Source: Arachis hypogaea (taxonomy: Eukaryota; Streptophyta; Magnoliopsida; Fabales; Fabaceae). Taken from it: a stretch of 64,000 bases of DNA. The position numbers were made by a program, and so were the translations under genes. Location of the stretch: positions 28,681,427 to 28,745,426 of the forward strand of contig NC_092052.1 in assembly GCF_003086295.3 (NCBI RefSeq), given 5' to 3'. The notes beneath the pieces were generated by a model. It was not told the origin of the DNA, did not search any database, and was given only the letters and a program-made list of their open reading frames with translations. This document shows, one piece after another, positions 23,584-36,177 of the stretch (position 1 is its first letter; every line of letters begins with the position of its first letter).

Positions 23584-23600
23584 CCCCGGCAATGGCGCCA
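23584..23600 (-). promoter_or_regulatory. Primer-binding site of N1
   Basis: Minus strand TGGCGCCATTGCCGGGG just inside the 5' LTR. This form is used by Athila/Tat elements and is probably complementary to the 3' end of tRNA-Asp. Confidence 0.85.
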
Positions 23601-23606
23601 AAAACT

Positions 23607-25006
23607 TGATGCGGTATTTTACAACCACACTTACTAACCGGCAAGTGCACCGGGTCGTACCAAGTAATACCTTACGTGAGTAAGGGTCGATCCCACGAGG
23701 ATTGATGGATTAAGCAACAATAGTATTTGATAGGCTTAGTTAGACAAACAAAAATTGGTGTTGAGATGCAGTATAAAAGACATTAAACAATATAAAAAAA
23801 TATTAAAGACAGGCAGATAAATAAATTGGGAAGAAAGTATGGAGAAGATAGTTAAGGTTTCAGAGTTATCTATTTTTCCGGATTAACTTTTATTACTAAC
23901 TAATTTAATTATGCAGGATTCAATTTATGGCAAACTATATGTGACTAGACCCTAATTCCTTAGACCTTCCTAGTCTCCGCTAAAATTCATTAACTGCCAA
24001 TTCCTTGGTCAATTAATTTCAATTAAAGGGTGATAATCAATTTCTAGTTTATATACCACAGAAGTTCTAATTACCCAAAAATAAAAGGATTATATGTCAC
24101 GTATCCCGTTAAATCCAGATAATTAAAATTTAAGAGAAATTGTTTTCAAGCTGTTGTTCAAGTAAAGAGCTTTTCCAAGTTTTACAAGAACTCAAATAGA
24201 AAGAGGGTCATACTTCCGTTCCACCCAAATTCATAAAATTAAGAGCGAAAATAATTCTTAAATTATAAATCCATACATAAATTAAAATAGAAAAAGCAAT
24301 AAAATCAATCCATAGAAATAGACAGAGCTCCTAACCTTAACAGTGGAGGTTTAGTTGCTCATGGAAAAGAAAATAAGGATTCAGGTAAAAATGTACAGAG
24401 TTACAATCTGATGGCATCCGATCCCTTTTTATAACTATCCTAATAAATTTAAAACCTAATATTTAAAATTAAACTTAAAATAATATCTTTTCCTAATTTA
24501 AGATTTGAATTTAAATTTGAATTAATTAACAGATCTTCAGTTGATGGGTGGGGACCACTTGTTCTGTCCATTCTGCAGCTTCTAATCTGTGTTTTTGGGG
24601 CTGAAAATTGAGTTAAACAGCCCAGAAATCGCCCCCAGCGTTTTTCTGCGTTTTCTGCACGTGGCGCATGTGACGCGTCTGCGTCGTCCACGCGTTCGCG
24701 TCATTTGTGCAGATTCCAGTCCACGCGATCGCGTCATGCACGCGATCGCGTCATTGTGATTTCCTCCATTCCGCGCGGTCGCGTGAACCATGCGTCCGCG
24801 TCGGTATTCGCTGGTCATCTCCTTGGCTTCTTCTCTTTCTCTCCAGAAACTCCATCAAATTCCGCCAAATGCTACCTAAAATAAACAGTATTATACAAAA
24901 CTCAAAATAGCATCCATAGTGGCTAAAATATAATTAATTCTTAATTAAATTCAACAATTTAGATACAAATTCACTAGAAAAAGATAAACAAGATGCTCAC
25001 GCATCA
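23607..25006 (-). repeat. 5' LTR of N1
   Basis: TG...CA ends matching 16855-18237. A CGCG cluster at 24655-24805 has one extra CACGCGATCGCGTCATG unit compared with the other LTR. Confidence 0.92.
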
Positions 25007-25011
25007 GTAGA

Positions 25012-25364
25012 CGAGGATTACCTCTATGTGATTGCAAGGGAACAGACCTTGACCTAGGTTGTATTGGCTCGGAGGCAGGTTCAGCCGCGGCTGGCCGTTT
25101 CCCTTTCAAAATACTAGGCTTCGACGTCCCAGGTTTTGATGGAGGTTCCTTCGGTGGTTGAGGGTTTGGTGTCGACTTGGCCGAAGAAGGGAACCTTGAA
25201 GGGTTCTTGGTGTGAGCCATGGGGTCGGTTCTAGGAGGCGAGGTAGGAGGAGATGGAGATGGAGTGAAGGTTCTGTCCTGAGAGCGTGTTGAGGGTTTAG
25301 ACTTTGTAGGAAGCTTGTGTATCTTCTCTCTATGAGGTTTTTGCACAATGGTTTTCTCCCTCAT
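25012..25364 (-). pseudogene. Sirevirus env-like ORF, N-terminal part
   Basis: Starts at ATG 25364 and is rich in Pro, Ser, Lys and Thr (SPSPPTSPPRTDPMAHTK), a disordered basic leader typical of the N-terminus of Sirevirus env-like proteins. It is cut at RGNPRLL by the insertion of N1 and continues at 16849. Together the two parts give about 500 codons. Confidence 0.7.
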
Positions 25365-25883
25365 TTGGAGGTTTCTAGTTTAAGAAGAAAATGAGTAATG
25401 GATGTAGTGGAGGAAACCGAAGGGTTTGAGAAGGAGTTATGGAGGAAAGAGAAGGATTGTTGGTAACCGTACCCAAAAGAAAATTTCTTAAACTATGCAA
25501 CTGCATCACCTTGTGATATGACGTGAAAAGACACGACCTCACAAAGAAAGATTTTATTTGATTTTAAAATAAAACAGGAAATTAATTTTAAATTTTAAAA
25601 ATTATTTTTTTTTTAAAGAAAATTAAATCAACCTGAAAACCTTTTTGGACAAACATTATGAATCACACAAGCTAACAAAAAACAATATGTAACATTCATA
25701 TTGGGCCCAGAGGTGGTTTGAATTAAGGAAACATGTAGGACCACCCATGATATGATTTTTGAGGTAGGCCCAGATCAACCTTCACTTGCAACAAGCCCAG
25801 AACATGCTGATTGAAGGGAAAGTTCTTCACATGCCCAGAATTATCTCATACCTGTTTATGAGACAAAAACTCCAACAAACACA

Positions 25884-28173
25884 TCAGCAATTTTTAAACA
25901 ATGAATCATAGCTCAGAATTCCTAGGCTAGTCCTAAGCAAGCAAAATCTGTCCTCAGCAAGTGATTTTGTGAACATATCTGTTAATTGCTCCTCCGATTT
26001 AACAAATTGAATGCGAATATCCCCTTTTTGAACATGTTCTCTTATTGAGTGAAATCTCACTTCAATATGTTTAGTCCTAGAGTGCAAAACTGGATTTTTA
26101 GAAATATTAATGGCACTCATATTATCACTCAATAGGAGAATATTTTCAGCACTTAATTTGTAATCGACAAGCTGTGTTTTTAACCATAAAAGCTGAGAAC
26201 AATAAGAAGCAGTTATATACTCAGCCTCTGCAGTAGATAAAGCCACTGTTGGCTGCTTCTCACTAGACCAAACATTCAAGGACTTTCCAAGGAAGCAATA
26301 TAAGCTTGAAGTGCTCCTTCTATCAACTCTATCACCGGCAAAATCTGCATCACAATAACCAACTACAGAAAAATCATCAATCTTAGGATACCAAAGACCA
26401 AAATTGGATGTGCCATGAACATATCTAATGATCCTCTTAACTGCAGAAAGATGTGACTCTTTTGGTTTGGATTGGAACCTAGAACACAACTCAACACTTT
26501 GCACAATATCGGGTCTAGAGGAAGTTAAGTACATAAGATAACCAATCATTCATCTATATGTAGTCTCATCAACATCTTTCTCAGTTTCTCCCTTATCTAA
26601 TTTTGAATTAGGGTGCATAGGAGTTCCCATGGGTTTGGCTTTTTCCATACCAAATTTTTTAACCAATTCCTTGGCATACTTTTCTTGATGAATGAAAATA
26701 CCATTTTCAGTTTGTTTAATTTGCAGCCCAAGGAAAAAATTAAGTTCACCCATCATACTCATGTCAAATTCACTTGTCATGAGTTGTCCAAATTTAGAAC
26801 AAAGGGATTCATTGGCTGATCCGAAAATAATGTCATTAACATATATTTAGACTAGAATAAAGAATCATTAGAGTTCTTGATAAATAAAGTTGCATCTGTG
26901 GTGCCTCTTTGAAAACCATTTTTCAAAAGAAAAGAGCTAAGTCTCTCATACCAAGCTTTAGGAGCTTGTCTTAAACCATAGAGAGCTTTAGATAATTTGA
27001 AAACATGGTTAGAATGCTCTTTATTTTCAAAACCAGGTGGTTGCTCCACATACACTTCTTTATCTATCACATCATTCAAAAATGCACATTTCACATCCAT
27101 TTGATATAATTTAAAACCACAAAATGCAGCATAAGCTAAGAGAAGTCTTATGGCTTCCATTCGGGCAACAGGGGAAAATGATTCATCAAAGTCTATTCCT
27201 TCTTCTTGGTCATATCCTTATGCCACTAGCCTTGCTTTGTTTCTTGCAATGCTACCATCCTCTCCTAGCTTGTTCCTAAAAATCCACTTGGTTCCGGTCA
27301 CTTTCTTTCCATTTGGTCTAGGAACCAATGTCCAAACTTGGTTCTTCTCAAACTCTTGGAGCTCATCTTCCATTGCCTTTACCCAAGAAGGGTCACTAAG
27401 GGCTTCCTTGACATTTTGAGGCTCCATTTGTGAGAGAAGGGCAATGTTTGTTCCTTCATTTGCCTTTCTAGTTAAAGACCGAGTTCTAACCCTATGAGAG
27501 ACGTCCCCAATAACAAATTCCTCAGGATAATTTTTTAAGAATCTCCATTCACGAGGTCTGGTGGACTTGGAGGCAGATTTAGATACCAAGGGATTCTGGG
27601 TGCTGCTGGCTTCAGGATTTCCTTCAGATTCATGAGACAAAATGGAATTGTCTCTTGAATTTTTAGCAACTGTAGTTTCTGGTTCAGTTTGAACAGAATT
27701 TCCATTTTCTTGATTTTGCACAGTTTCAACGTCCTTTTGAGCTTGATTTCCTACATCACAATCTTCCAAAATACTTTGCACCAAGTTAGTATCACAAAAT
27801 GTAACATGTATGGACTCCTCAATAATCCTAGCATCTTGATGATAAACTCTATATGCTTTACTAGTTGTGGAATATCCTACAAACAAACACTCATACGCCT
27901 TTGGATCAAATTTACCCAAATTATCCTTGTTATTTAAAACAAAACATTTGCATCCAAAGATGTGCAAGTAGTCTAAGTTTGGTGGGTAACCTTTCCAAAG
28001 TTCATAAGGGGTTTTCTTCAAAAATTTCCTTACGATTATTCTATTCAAAATGTGGCAAGCTGTGTTAACCGCTTCAGCCCAAAGGAATTTTGGAACATTA
28101 CTCTCACAAAGCATAGCTCTTGTCATTTCTTGTATGCTTCTATTTCTTCTTTCCACCACACCATTTTGTTGTG
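25884..28173 (-). pseudogene. Sirevirus pol, downstream part: integrase end, RT, RNase H
   Basis: It begins with the integrase catalytic-Glu region (QNG then VERRNRSIQEM), followed by the copia integrase C-terminal region (HIFGCKCFVLN) and an acidic linker. RT starts at WVKAMEDELQEFEKN. The catalytic YVDD is YVND near 26848, beside a frameshift. RNase H (25884-26549) has DADFAG, ALSTAEAEY, SDNMSAI and RTKHIEVRFH. In-frame stops lie at 27218 and near 26550. The copia order integrase before RT is clear. The upstream part lies at 54451-56403, separated by element B. Confidence 0.9.
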
Positions 28174-28178
28174 GTGTC

Positions 28179-28688
28179 TGTTCCGAGGGTTACCTGAAAC
28201 TGTAGGTCGATATCGGATGAGATCTGCTGTGGTAGCCGGAGCTGTCGTGTCCGACTTGTTAGATCTGGTAAAGCTGGAGATGTTGCTGATCCTTCATCAC
28301 CGGAGGGTGGTGGTACCTGCAAGAGACTCCGATACTTAAGTTAGCATGGGTTTTAAGCAGGTTTTTTGTAGAATCAGAGTATGAGTTATACCTGGGTGCT
28401 CCAGTGTATTTATAGTAGTGTAGGCTGACCTTTCTAGATAAGATAAGTTAGTTATCTTATCTTTTATCTTTAAGTGAGGTAAGCTTATCTTCTGGGGAAC
28501 TGCTCTTATCTTTCTAGGCTTTAACTGCCTTTAGATTGGGCTGTGTCCCTTTATTTGGGCTTGTTTGGGCCCCTCTGGCGATTTTGGCCGAACTCTTTAA
28601 GAAGAGGTCGGGGAATCCAGACCTAAAGAGGTCGGTCAACTTGTCTTTAATCAGCCCGGGCCGTACAGCTCGACCCAGGGCATGAATA
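28179..28688 (-). repeat. 3' LTR of Tat element B
   Basis: Runs TGTTCCGAGGGTTACC to GGGCATGAATA; the partner is 53939-54445. The adjacent minus-strand purine-rich AGCAGGGGCAC (28689-28699) is the likely polypurine tract. Confidence 0.9.
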
Positions 28689-28699
28689 GTGCCCCTGCT

Positions 28700-29731
28700 T
28701 GAGTGCGGTCTTCCTTTTGAGGTCGTGTCTTTTTATACTTCGATTTCTTTTTGGAAAAGCCGAGCTCGAGCATTCTTTTGTTGATCTTGTTGTAGCACTC
28801 CTATTAGTGGCCTGAATGCGGAACGTTTCCTCTTTTAATTATGGCACACGTTTTTACTTTTTCTTGGAAACGTGCGAAGGTAAAAAACTCATTAACTCTT
28901 TGCCGTTTCCTTTGTTTCCCTCTTTGTATCTTCATTTTGAATTTCAAAGCCTCTTCCCTCAGTTTCTCTTCTCTTCGCTTACTACAACTTCTCCCTTCTC
29001 CTTACCCTTCTATTTCTGGGCCTTCGTGTTTTCTTTTTCCTCACTTGCAAAGACGATCGTTGACGTCGTTTCGATCGTTGCTTCAGTCTCTGATTGTTTA
29101 TCATCTCCTCTCCACTGCAGATTGGCTTTTCATCTTCTTTCTCTCTTTTACTTTTCATGCCGTTCTTTTTATGCTTGTACTTGTTTGGGCATAAAAATTT
29201 TTTTGATTTTTGCTCAGATTTGTGTTAGAAAGTTTGAATCTTTTCTGCATCTTTGTGCCTGTAATGCGCGCCTTGAGAGTTTTCTCACTTTGTTGCTTGT
29301 TTCTGCCCCTTTTACTTGATTCCTTTATGCATAGATCTTTTCTTGTTTATAGCTTGAAGTAATGAACTGTTAATTTGAAAAAGCTTGTATCTTTTTTATT
29401 TCTGCGTGGTCTGTCTGATGCTGATGGTTTTGCTGTTTTGTATGGATCACCATTTCTCTGAGAAGGCTTGATCTTCTTTTGTGTTTTTAGGGCTTAAACT
29501 GCGAGATTTTGCTTTTTTCTGGATCCTTGCTTTGTTATTGCCTCCAAAGAATGCCCCTGGACCTTGGTGTGAGTCCTGGTGTTTCCTTTAACTGCTGTTT
29601 CTGAGTCTTTTAACATTCGCATGCTATTGTCCGAGTTATCTCCATATTTGTCTGAGATGTCTCCTGTTTTATCCGAGCTGTTTGATTAGTAACCCATTTT
29701 TCCTTTTTCTCATTGTAGGACTAGTTGACCC
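28700..29731 (+). other. Probable promoter and leader of the antisense ORF
   Basis: A pyrimidine-rich stretch with TTTTATA motifs and CTTTTTCT tracts, ending in an acceptor-like TCATTGTAG at 29713-29719 just before an ATG at 29732. It looks like the 5' UTR and intron of the plus-strand extra ORF of element B. Open frames at 28816-29319 have Phe/Ser-rich, C/T-tract content and are not convincing genes. Confidence 0.4.
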
Positions 29732-30992
29732 ATGTCTTCTCGCAAAAATATTGTTGAGATGTCTACCAAGGTCCCGGATAGCACGTCTGACTAGTTGGAC
29801 TCCCTTGTTTTGATGTGTGTTTCTGTGGTTGATTCTGAGTACTATGTGCGGGTTAGGAGGCATCATAGGATTTGTAGTAGTAGAGAACAGGAGAAAACTA
29901 CGAGTTGGTAGTGCCCGATTCTGATGAGAGGGTTTGTTTTTCTTCTCTTACTCAAGGGGACCGTCCCTTCTTTTATGCGTATGACTACTTTTTTAGTCAA
30001 ATGAACATTACCATTCCTTTTACTTCCTTTGAAACTGACCTGTTGTGGTTCTGCAACGTAGCTCTTTCTCAGCTTCACCCGAACTCGTGGGGCTTCATAA
30101 AATCTTCCAACTATTGTGTGAAGAACTGGATGTTCGACCTTCTCAAACTCTCTTTCTTTACCTTTTTGTCTTGACGAAGCATGGGGTAGCTAAGAAAAAG
30201 GCTTTCTGGATTTCTTTTCGCACTACCCAGGGAAAGAAAGTGTTCTCCATGTATGATGAGTCTTTTAGGGACTTTAAAAACTTCTATTTCAAGGTCCGAG
30301 CTGTTGAAGGAGCTCGACCTTTCTTCTTGGACCAAAATAATGAACCAGCTTTCCCTTTATGCTGGCAAAAGAATGTGGTGGTGTCTAAGTATTCTTGGGA
30401 AATGTTGGATGAAGTTGAGCAGGCTTTTGTACATGTACTAGAGAAAAATTGGGGGGAGCCTCCCCATCTTGATACGAAGAGGTTCTTGTGGGATCCCTCC
30501 CTTCTTCGAGCTGAATTGGGTAGCTGCCGATTTCTTTGTAGTTTTTGTCTTTGTTATTTTGTTTGTTTTGTCAATCCACCTCTTTCTTATTTGCAACTTT
30601 GGTTTTGCTGCTTTAGTTTTTCAGATATGGTGAAGACCACTGATTCCATGAAGGCTTTTAAGAGGGCGAGGAAGGCGACCGCGGCTCAGAACATTTCGGC
30701 TAAAGGTTCTGGGGAGGAATCTTCAAAGGCTACTCAGAAGAGGTCGACCTCGGATACTTCTGGGTCGATAAAAGTCATACCAACTCCCCAGGTTCACCTG
30801 GCTTCTTCTGATCCTCCCCAGTCGACCTCTGGTACTGCTTCTCCTTCTGCTGCCGGTCCTCCTTTTAAGAAGCAGAAGACTGTTGAGCCCTATGACCTGG
30901 ATTTCCCTGACTTTGATGCCGTGGGGTTTGTTGATAACCAGATCGTTACTTATGGCCGACTTCCCATGGATGATGTGTCCATCCTGCACCAT
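29732..30992 (+). pseudogene. Antisense extra ORF of Tat element B, N-terminal part
   Basis: Coding on the strand opposite to gag-pol. The frame from about 29905 (FFYAYDYFFSQMNITIPFTS) shifts near 30110 into one reading ELDVRPSQTLFLYLFVLTKH and then AFWISFRTTQGKKVF. This pattern occurs in the plant retroelement proteins annotated as putative transposase or gag-like. A GT...AG interval at about 30519-30622 looks like an intron. A basic Ser/Thr-rich region with a KKQK motif follows. N2 interrupts it at 30988-30992; the rest is at 46963-47612. Function unknown. Confidence 0.65.
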
Positions 30993-32443
30993 TGATGTGA
31001 GCATCTTTCCTATCTTTTTCTAGTGAATTTGCATTTAATTTGTTAAGTTTTATCAAGAATTTATTATATTTTAGCCAATATGGATGCTACTTTGAGTCTT
31101 GTGCAATTTTATTCATTTTAGGTAGCATTCAGATAGATTTGATGGAGTTTCTGCAGAGAAAGAGAAGAAACCAAGGAGCTGACCAGCGAGGAGTGACGCG
31201 TGCGCGTGAAAAGTGAATTTGCTCAGCGACGCGTGCGCGTACCTGACACGTACGCGTGACACACAGAAAATACCATTGACGCGTACGCGTGACTGATGCA
31301 TACGTGTGATATGCACGACTTGCACAATTCGCAAAAATACTGGGGGCGATTTTAGGCCGAGTTTCGACCCAGTTTTCGGCCCAGAAACCCAGACTAGAGC
31401 CAGGGGATAGCAGAAACTCAAGAGAGATTCACACAAGAATGATTATGCCCACTCCAAGTTAGCCGTGGACCCTACGAAGCAAGTGGTCCTCATCCATCAA
31501 TTGAAGACATGATGATTGCTTTAATTAATTCTGATTTAAAACTTTAATTTTTATTTTAGAATAGGAAAAGATATTATTTTAGTTTTAGAAGATAGAGTTT
31601 AAATTAATTAGGATTAGATATAAAAGGGGATTCCAACAGGGGGGTTCGAGGACAACATTATTCCATTCCAATTCACAATTTACAATCCTTATTTTCACTC
31701 TGAACCATGAGCAACTAAACCTCCACTGTTAAGGTTAGGAGCTCTGTCTATTGTATGGATTGATTTTTATTGTTTTCTATTTTAATTCATGTTTTGATTT
31801 ATATTTAGGAATTGTTTTCGTTCTTTATTTTATGAATTTGGGTGGAACGGAAGTATGACCCTCTTTCTAAATGTGTTCTTGTATAACTTGGAAAAGCTCT
31901 TTACTTGAACAACAGCTTGAAAACATATTCTCCTAAATTTCTAATTTATCTGGATTTAATAGGATACGTGACATATAATCCTTTTATATTTGGGTAATTA
32001 GGATTTTTGTGGCATATAACTAGAATTGAACCCTAATTGGAATTAATTGACCAAGGAATTGGCTGTTGATGAATTTTAGAGGAGACTAGAAAGGTCTAAG
32101 GAATTAGGGTCTAGTCATATATAGTTGTCATGAATTAAATCTTACATGATTAAAATAAATTAATAAGAAAAGTTAATCCGGAAAATAGATAACTCTGAAA
32201 CCTTAACTGCTCTCTCAATATTTTATTCCCAACTTATTCACTTGCTTGTCTTCAAACTCTGAATTTACTATTTAATGCTTTTGAACTCTCAACACTATTT
32301 TCTGCTTGTCTAACTAAGCCAATTAATCAACCATTATTGCTTAGTCCTTCAATCCTTGTGGGATCGACCCTCACTCACCTGAGGTATTACTTGGTACGAC
32401 CCAGTGCACTTGCCGGTAGTTTGTGGTTATAAATTCTACACCA
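30993..32443 (+). repeat. 5' LTR of N2
   Basis: TGATGTGAGC to CTACACCA. The CGCG cluster at 31190-31315 is shorter than in the 3' LTR, which has about 50 more bases of the repeat. Confidence 0.92.
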
Positions 32444-32448
32444 AGCTT

Positions 32449-32470
32449 TTGGCGCCGTTGCCGGGGATTG
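32449..32470 (+). promoter_or_regulatory. Primer-binding site of N2
   Basis: TTGGCGCCGTTGCCGGGGATTG follows the 5' LTR after six bases. Matches the sites of B and F and, with one change, those of N1 and N3. Confidence 0.87.
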
Positions 32471-32818
32471 ATAGTGATTAACAACTATTAGTTGTTTGAT
32501 TGCTTAGATTAGGCGTTTTAGTTTTAATTTTTATTTAAATTTTGCTTATTATTTTTGAAATTTTTTTAAATAAATAGCACTAATATTTTTCCTTAATTTC
32601 TGAAATTAAGTTTGGTGTCACCTAGTTAATTTTATTTTAATTTTCTTGTTTATTTTGCCTGTTAATTTTGAAAAATTTCTGTTTAATTTCAGTGATCATT
32701 TTTGAAATTTATTTTATTATTTTATTTAGTATTTTTATTTTATTATTTTACACAGAATACCTCACTGGGACTTCTCTGCACTCTGACGTAGAGAATCCCA
32801 TCTTTTCTTGTTTTCTGT
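32471..32818 (+). other. Leader of N2
   Basis: AT-rich untranslated leader. It contains TTAAGTTTGGTGTC near 32605, the same motif that precedes the 3' LTR. No ORF of note. Confidence 0.5.
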
Positions 32819-33229
32819 TTGTTTATGCACAGGAACAGAGACAAGGAACATCTCTTAGACTTTGATCCTGAACCTGAAAGAACTTTCAGGCGGCGTTTAC
32901 AGCAAGCAAGACTTTGCAAGGGTGCAGAATCCACTATGGATAATAATAATATTGTTAATGCCAATGTAGCAAATCTGAATGGGAATGAGGAACAAAGGAG
33001 AGTGTTTGGCTCTTACTCTGCTCCTACTGCAGATCTTTATGGAAAAAACATTGTGGTGCCTCCTATAGCTGCGAACAACTTTGAGTTGAAGCCACAATTG
33101 GTCACCCTGGTGCAATAAAACTGCCAGTATCATGGTCTTCCCCACGAAGACTCAAATCAATTTATTTCTAATTTTCTGCATATTTATGATACTGTGAAGA
33201 CAAATGGAGAGAACCCAGAGGTGTGCAAA
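32819..33229 (+). pseudogene. N2 gag, 5' part
   Basis: Starts at ATG 32819 or 32825; the latter matches the N1 start (MHRNRDKEHLLDFDPEPE). It is co-linear with N1 Gag, with a TAA at 33116-33118 where N1 has CAA. It stops at the insertion of N3 (TSD CTCAT at 33230-33234) in the codons for KLM and resumes at 41045. Confidence 0.88.
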
Positions 33230-33234
33230 CTCAT

Positions 33235-34785
33235 TGACGTTGAGATTTTTGCTAGTAAAGAATTTTATAAAAATAGTCGCATTGTAGATATAGATTCTAA
33301 ACCAACAGAAATCCCTTCGTACAAACGTTTTGGTTGTCACAAGTAACAAACCCCTTAAAAATTGTTAACCGAGTATTCAAACCTCGGGTCGTCTTCTCAA
33401 GGAACTGCAAGGAAGTATGTTCTTATTATTGGCTATAAAGGTTGTAATCGGGGTTTAGAAGGTGAGAGGCTAGTGATTTAAATGACAAGTAAAGTAAATG
33501 GCAATTAAAATAAATAAAACTGTAAAGCAAACTTTTGGCAAGGTAAGAGAAATTGGAAGTCCAACTTAGTTATCTCTCTCAACAATAATGAAAGTTGAAT
33601 TTAAATTCCACTTAGTCAACCTTTAAGGCAAAGGAAAGTCAAGGGACTAATTAGTTTGACCTTCGAATCCTATTTATTTCCTAAGAAAAAGTTGGGATTA
33701 TTGAAGTTCAGTTCAATTAGCAAGATAACGATTATCAATTATGCTGAGTTGGTGACTGTTGAGTTACTGATTTCTTAACCAAGACCAAAAGGGGAAAAGT
33801 AAATTGCTGGAATAAGAATATCCTTAGATGGAAGCCAATAGTAACATGAATTAAAGAGAGCAATCATAAACTGGAATACCTCAAATATCATTAATTCAAA
33901 TAACAATCTGTAACATGGAATAATTCATAAATTAAATTATAAAAGTAAATAATCAACTCAAGTGCTGGAATAAATAAATAAAAGTGAAAAGGGAAGTTTA
34001 AAACAAAGAAACATAAAACCTGGATCGAGAGTCACTCTTACAAACTAAGAGAAGTCCTAAATCCTAAGAGAGAGAGGAGAGAACCTCTCTCAAGACTAAA
34101 CCTAAATCATGGGAAGTAACAAAAAAGCGAGCTCTCCCTAGAATGGATGCATTCCCCCACTTTATAGCCTCCAATCTGTGCTTTCTGGGCCAAAAACTGG
34201 GTCAGAAACAGCCTAGAAATCGCCCCCTGCATATTCTGGTATGTTCAGGTCGCAGACAAGTGACGCGGAGGCGTCGTCCACGCGGCCGCGCGGATTGAAG
34301 TTCGCAGATGCGACGCGTCCGTGTGGATCATGCGTTCGCGTCGCCTAGCGTCAGAGCAACTATGGAATATTATATATTAAATCGAAGCCCCAGACGTTAG
34401 TTTTCCAACGCAACTAGAACCGCATTGTTTGGACCTCTGTAGCTAAAGTTATAGCTGTTTGAGTCCGAAGAGGTCAGGCTGGACAGTTTAGCAGTTTCTC
34501 CAACTTCTTGTATTCCTTCCACTTTTGCATGCTTCCTTTCCATCCTCTGAGCCATTCCTGCCCTGTAATTTCTGAAATCACTTAACACACATATCAAGAC
34601 ATCTAATGGTAATAAGAGAGGATTAATAATAAGCAATTTAGAGGCCAAAGAAGCATGTTTTCAATCAAAGCAGATAATTAGGAAGGCAAATGTAAAACCA
34701 TGCAAATAGTATGAATAAGTGAGTAAAGAGTTGATAAAAACCACTCAATTGAGCACAAGATAAACCATAAAATAGTGGTTTATCA
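33235..34785 (-). repeat. 3' LTR of N3
   Basis: TGACGTTGAG to GGTTTATCA, 1551 bp, with a small CGCG cluster at 34258-34355. It is longer than its partner, which lacks about 240 bases near its right end. Confidence 0.92.
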
Positions 34786-34798
34786 ACCTCCCCACACT
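34786..34798 (-). promoter_or_regulatory. Polypurine tract of N3
   Basis: Minus strand AGTGTGGGGAGGT directly before the 3' LTR. Confidence 0.75.
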
Positions 34799-34805
34799 TA
34801 AACAA

Positions 34806-34823
34806 TAGCATGTCCTCATGCTA
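34806..34823 (-). other. PPT-proximal hairpin of N3 (loop AGGA)
   Basis: Minus strand TAGCATG-AGGA-CATGCTA, a 7-bp stem, 20 bases before the LTR. The stem differs from that of N1/N2 (TTGCTTG/CAAGCAA) on both sides, so pairing is preserved; the loop is identical. Confidence 0.7.
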
Positions 34824-36177
34824 AGCTCAAGAGAAGCTATAAAGATGAAGAGGAATGATAGAGAGTATGCAATGCAACCTATCTATGTGAATGCAACTAC
34901 ATGCAAAAATGATTCTACCTACTTGGTTAAGAGTAAATAAGTTCTTCAAGAAAAAATATGAACTGGATTTCACTAATTCAAATCATGAAAATGAAGTACA
35001 AATAGACTTGCAAGAAGAAAATAGCTCATGAAAGCAGGGAACAAGGAATTGAGCATCGAACCCTCACTGATAGTGTATACACTCTAATCACTCAAGTGTT
35101 TTAGGTTCGATTCTCTCAATTCTCCACTAACCTTACTTTCTAAGGCTTGCTATTCATCAACAATCAACATAAATTTAATGCATAGATACACATATCAAGA
35201 GGTCTTTTAAGGGTTGTAATGGGGTTAGGGTCAAGGCAGGATTGTATTTGGCCAAGTGGACTAAAATTTAAATCCTCAATTATCTTTAAACTTTTCACCT
35301 AACTTTAGATAATCCATGTAATCATAATACAATATCTAACCATCCATTAACCATGTTTTCCACATATTCATGCATTCTAATTTCAAGTACAGTACATATG
35401 CATTGTTTTCAACATTTACTTTAGGGCATTTTGTCCCCTTTTTCTTATTTTCTCTTTTTCCTTCTTTTTTTTTCAATGCATATGATTAAATTATTGGATG
35501 CATGAATCATGTCCTAAACATTTTTTTTCACATTTTCAGAAAATTCTAACATACTCAATTCTCAAACTAAATGTTTCCAAATTCACTTTTCCCCACACTT
35601 AATTCATGAGCACTTTCACTAGTCTAAGCTAACTAAGGATTCAAATTAAGGACATTATTGTTTTTTGCTTAGAGTTAATGATGTGCTAAAGTAAAGAACA
35701 AAGGGGTAAAATAGGCTCAAATTGGTTTGCAAAGGATAATGAAAGGTAAGGCCATATGGGTATGTAAGCTTAGTGAAACAAAGGCCTCAATCATATAAGT
35801 GCATGTATACATCAAACAATGGAAATATAGAATTAAGCAAGACAAAGATCACAATTTTAGAGAGAAAAATACACACTAAAACAGAATTTTTGGTTGATGA
35901 AATGTAACCAATTCAAATAGGCTCAAAAATCTCACAGGTTTTGTGTGTTCGAGTTCTGAACCATGTTCCAGTATAATATCTCTTCAAACAAGTGTAACAT
36001 TAAATTTTTATTCAAATTAGTGAAATTCTATAAAAATTTTCTTGAAAAAGAAAATATTACTTCAACCAAGTGGTAAAATATGCAAAAAAAAAAAAAAAAA
36101 AACAAATATGCAATCAAACATACAAATGCAACAATGAATAAAGAAAATAAATCATTGGTGTTGAGATAGAGGAGTAA
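34824..36177. other. Non-coding 3' region of N3
   Basis: About 1.35 kb with no convincing ORF; AT-rich, with a T-rich tract at 35430-35480 and a pure A run at about 36084-36103. Confidence 0.5.

Larger units (their letters stand above)
16855..25006 (-). mobile_element. Non-autonomous gypsy (Athila-like) retrotransposon N1
   Basis: LTRs 16855-18237 and 23607-25006 (TG...CA), TSD GTAGA (16850-16854 and 25007-25011), length 8152 bp. The primer site TGGCGCCATTGCCGGGG lies beside the right LTR, so the orientation is minus. It encodes Gag plus protease but no RT, RNase H or integrase core. Its LTR text (the ACTAAACCTCCACTG segment) and Gag match N2, so the two are copies of one family. The near-identical LTRs suggest a recent insertion. 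Confidence 0.93.

Noticed and set aside
28816..29319. 167-codon plus-strand ORF, Phe/Ser/Leu-rich
   Set aside because: It is a translation of C/T-rich leader DNA overlapping another frame; more likely 5' UTR and intron of the antisense ORF.
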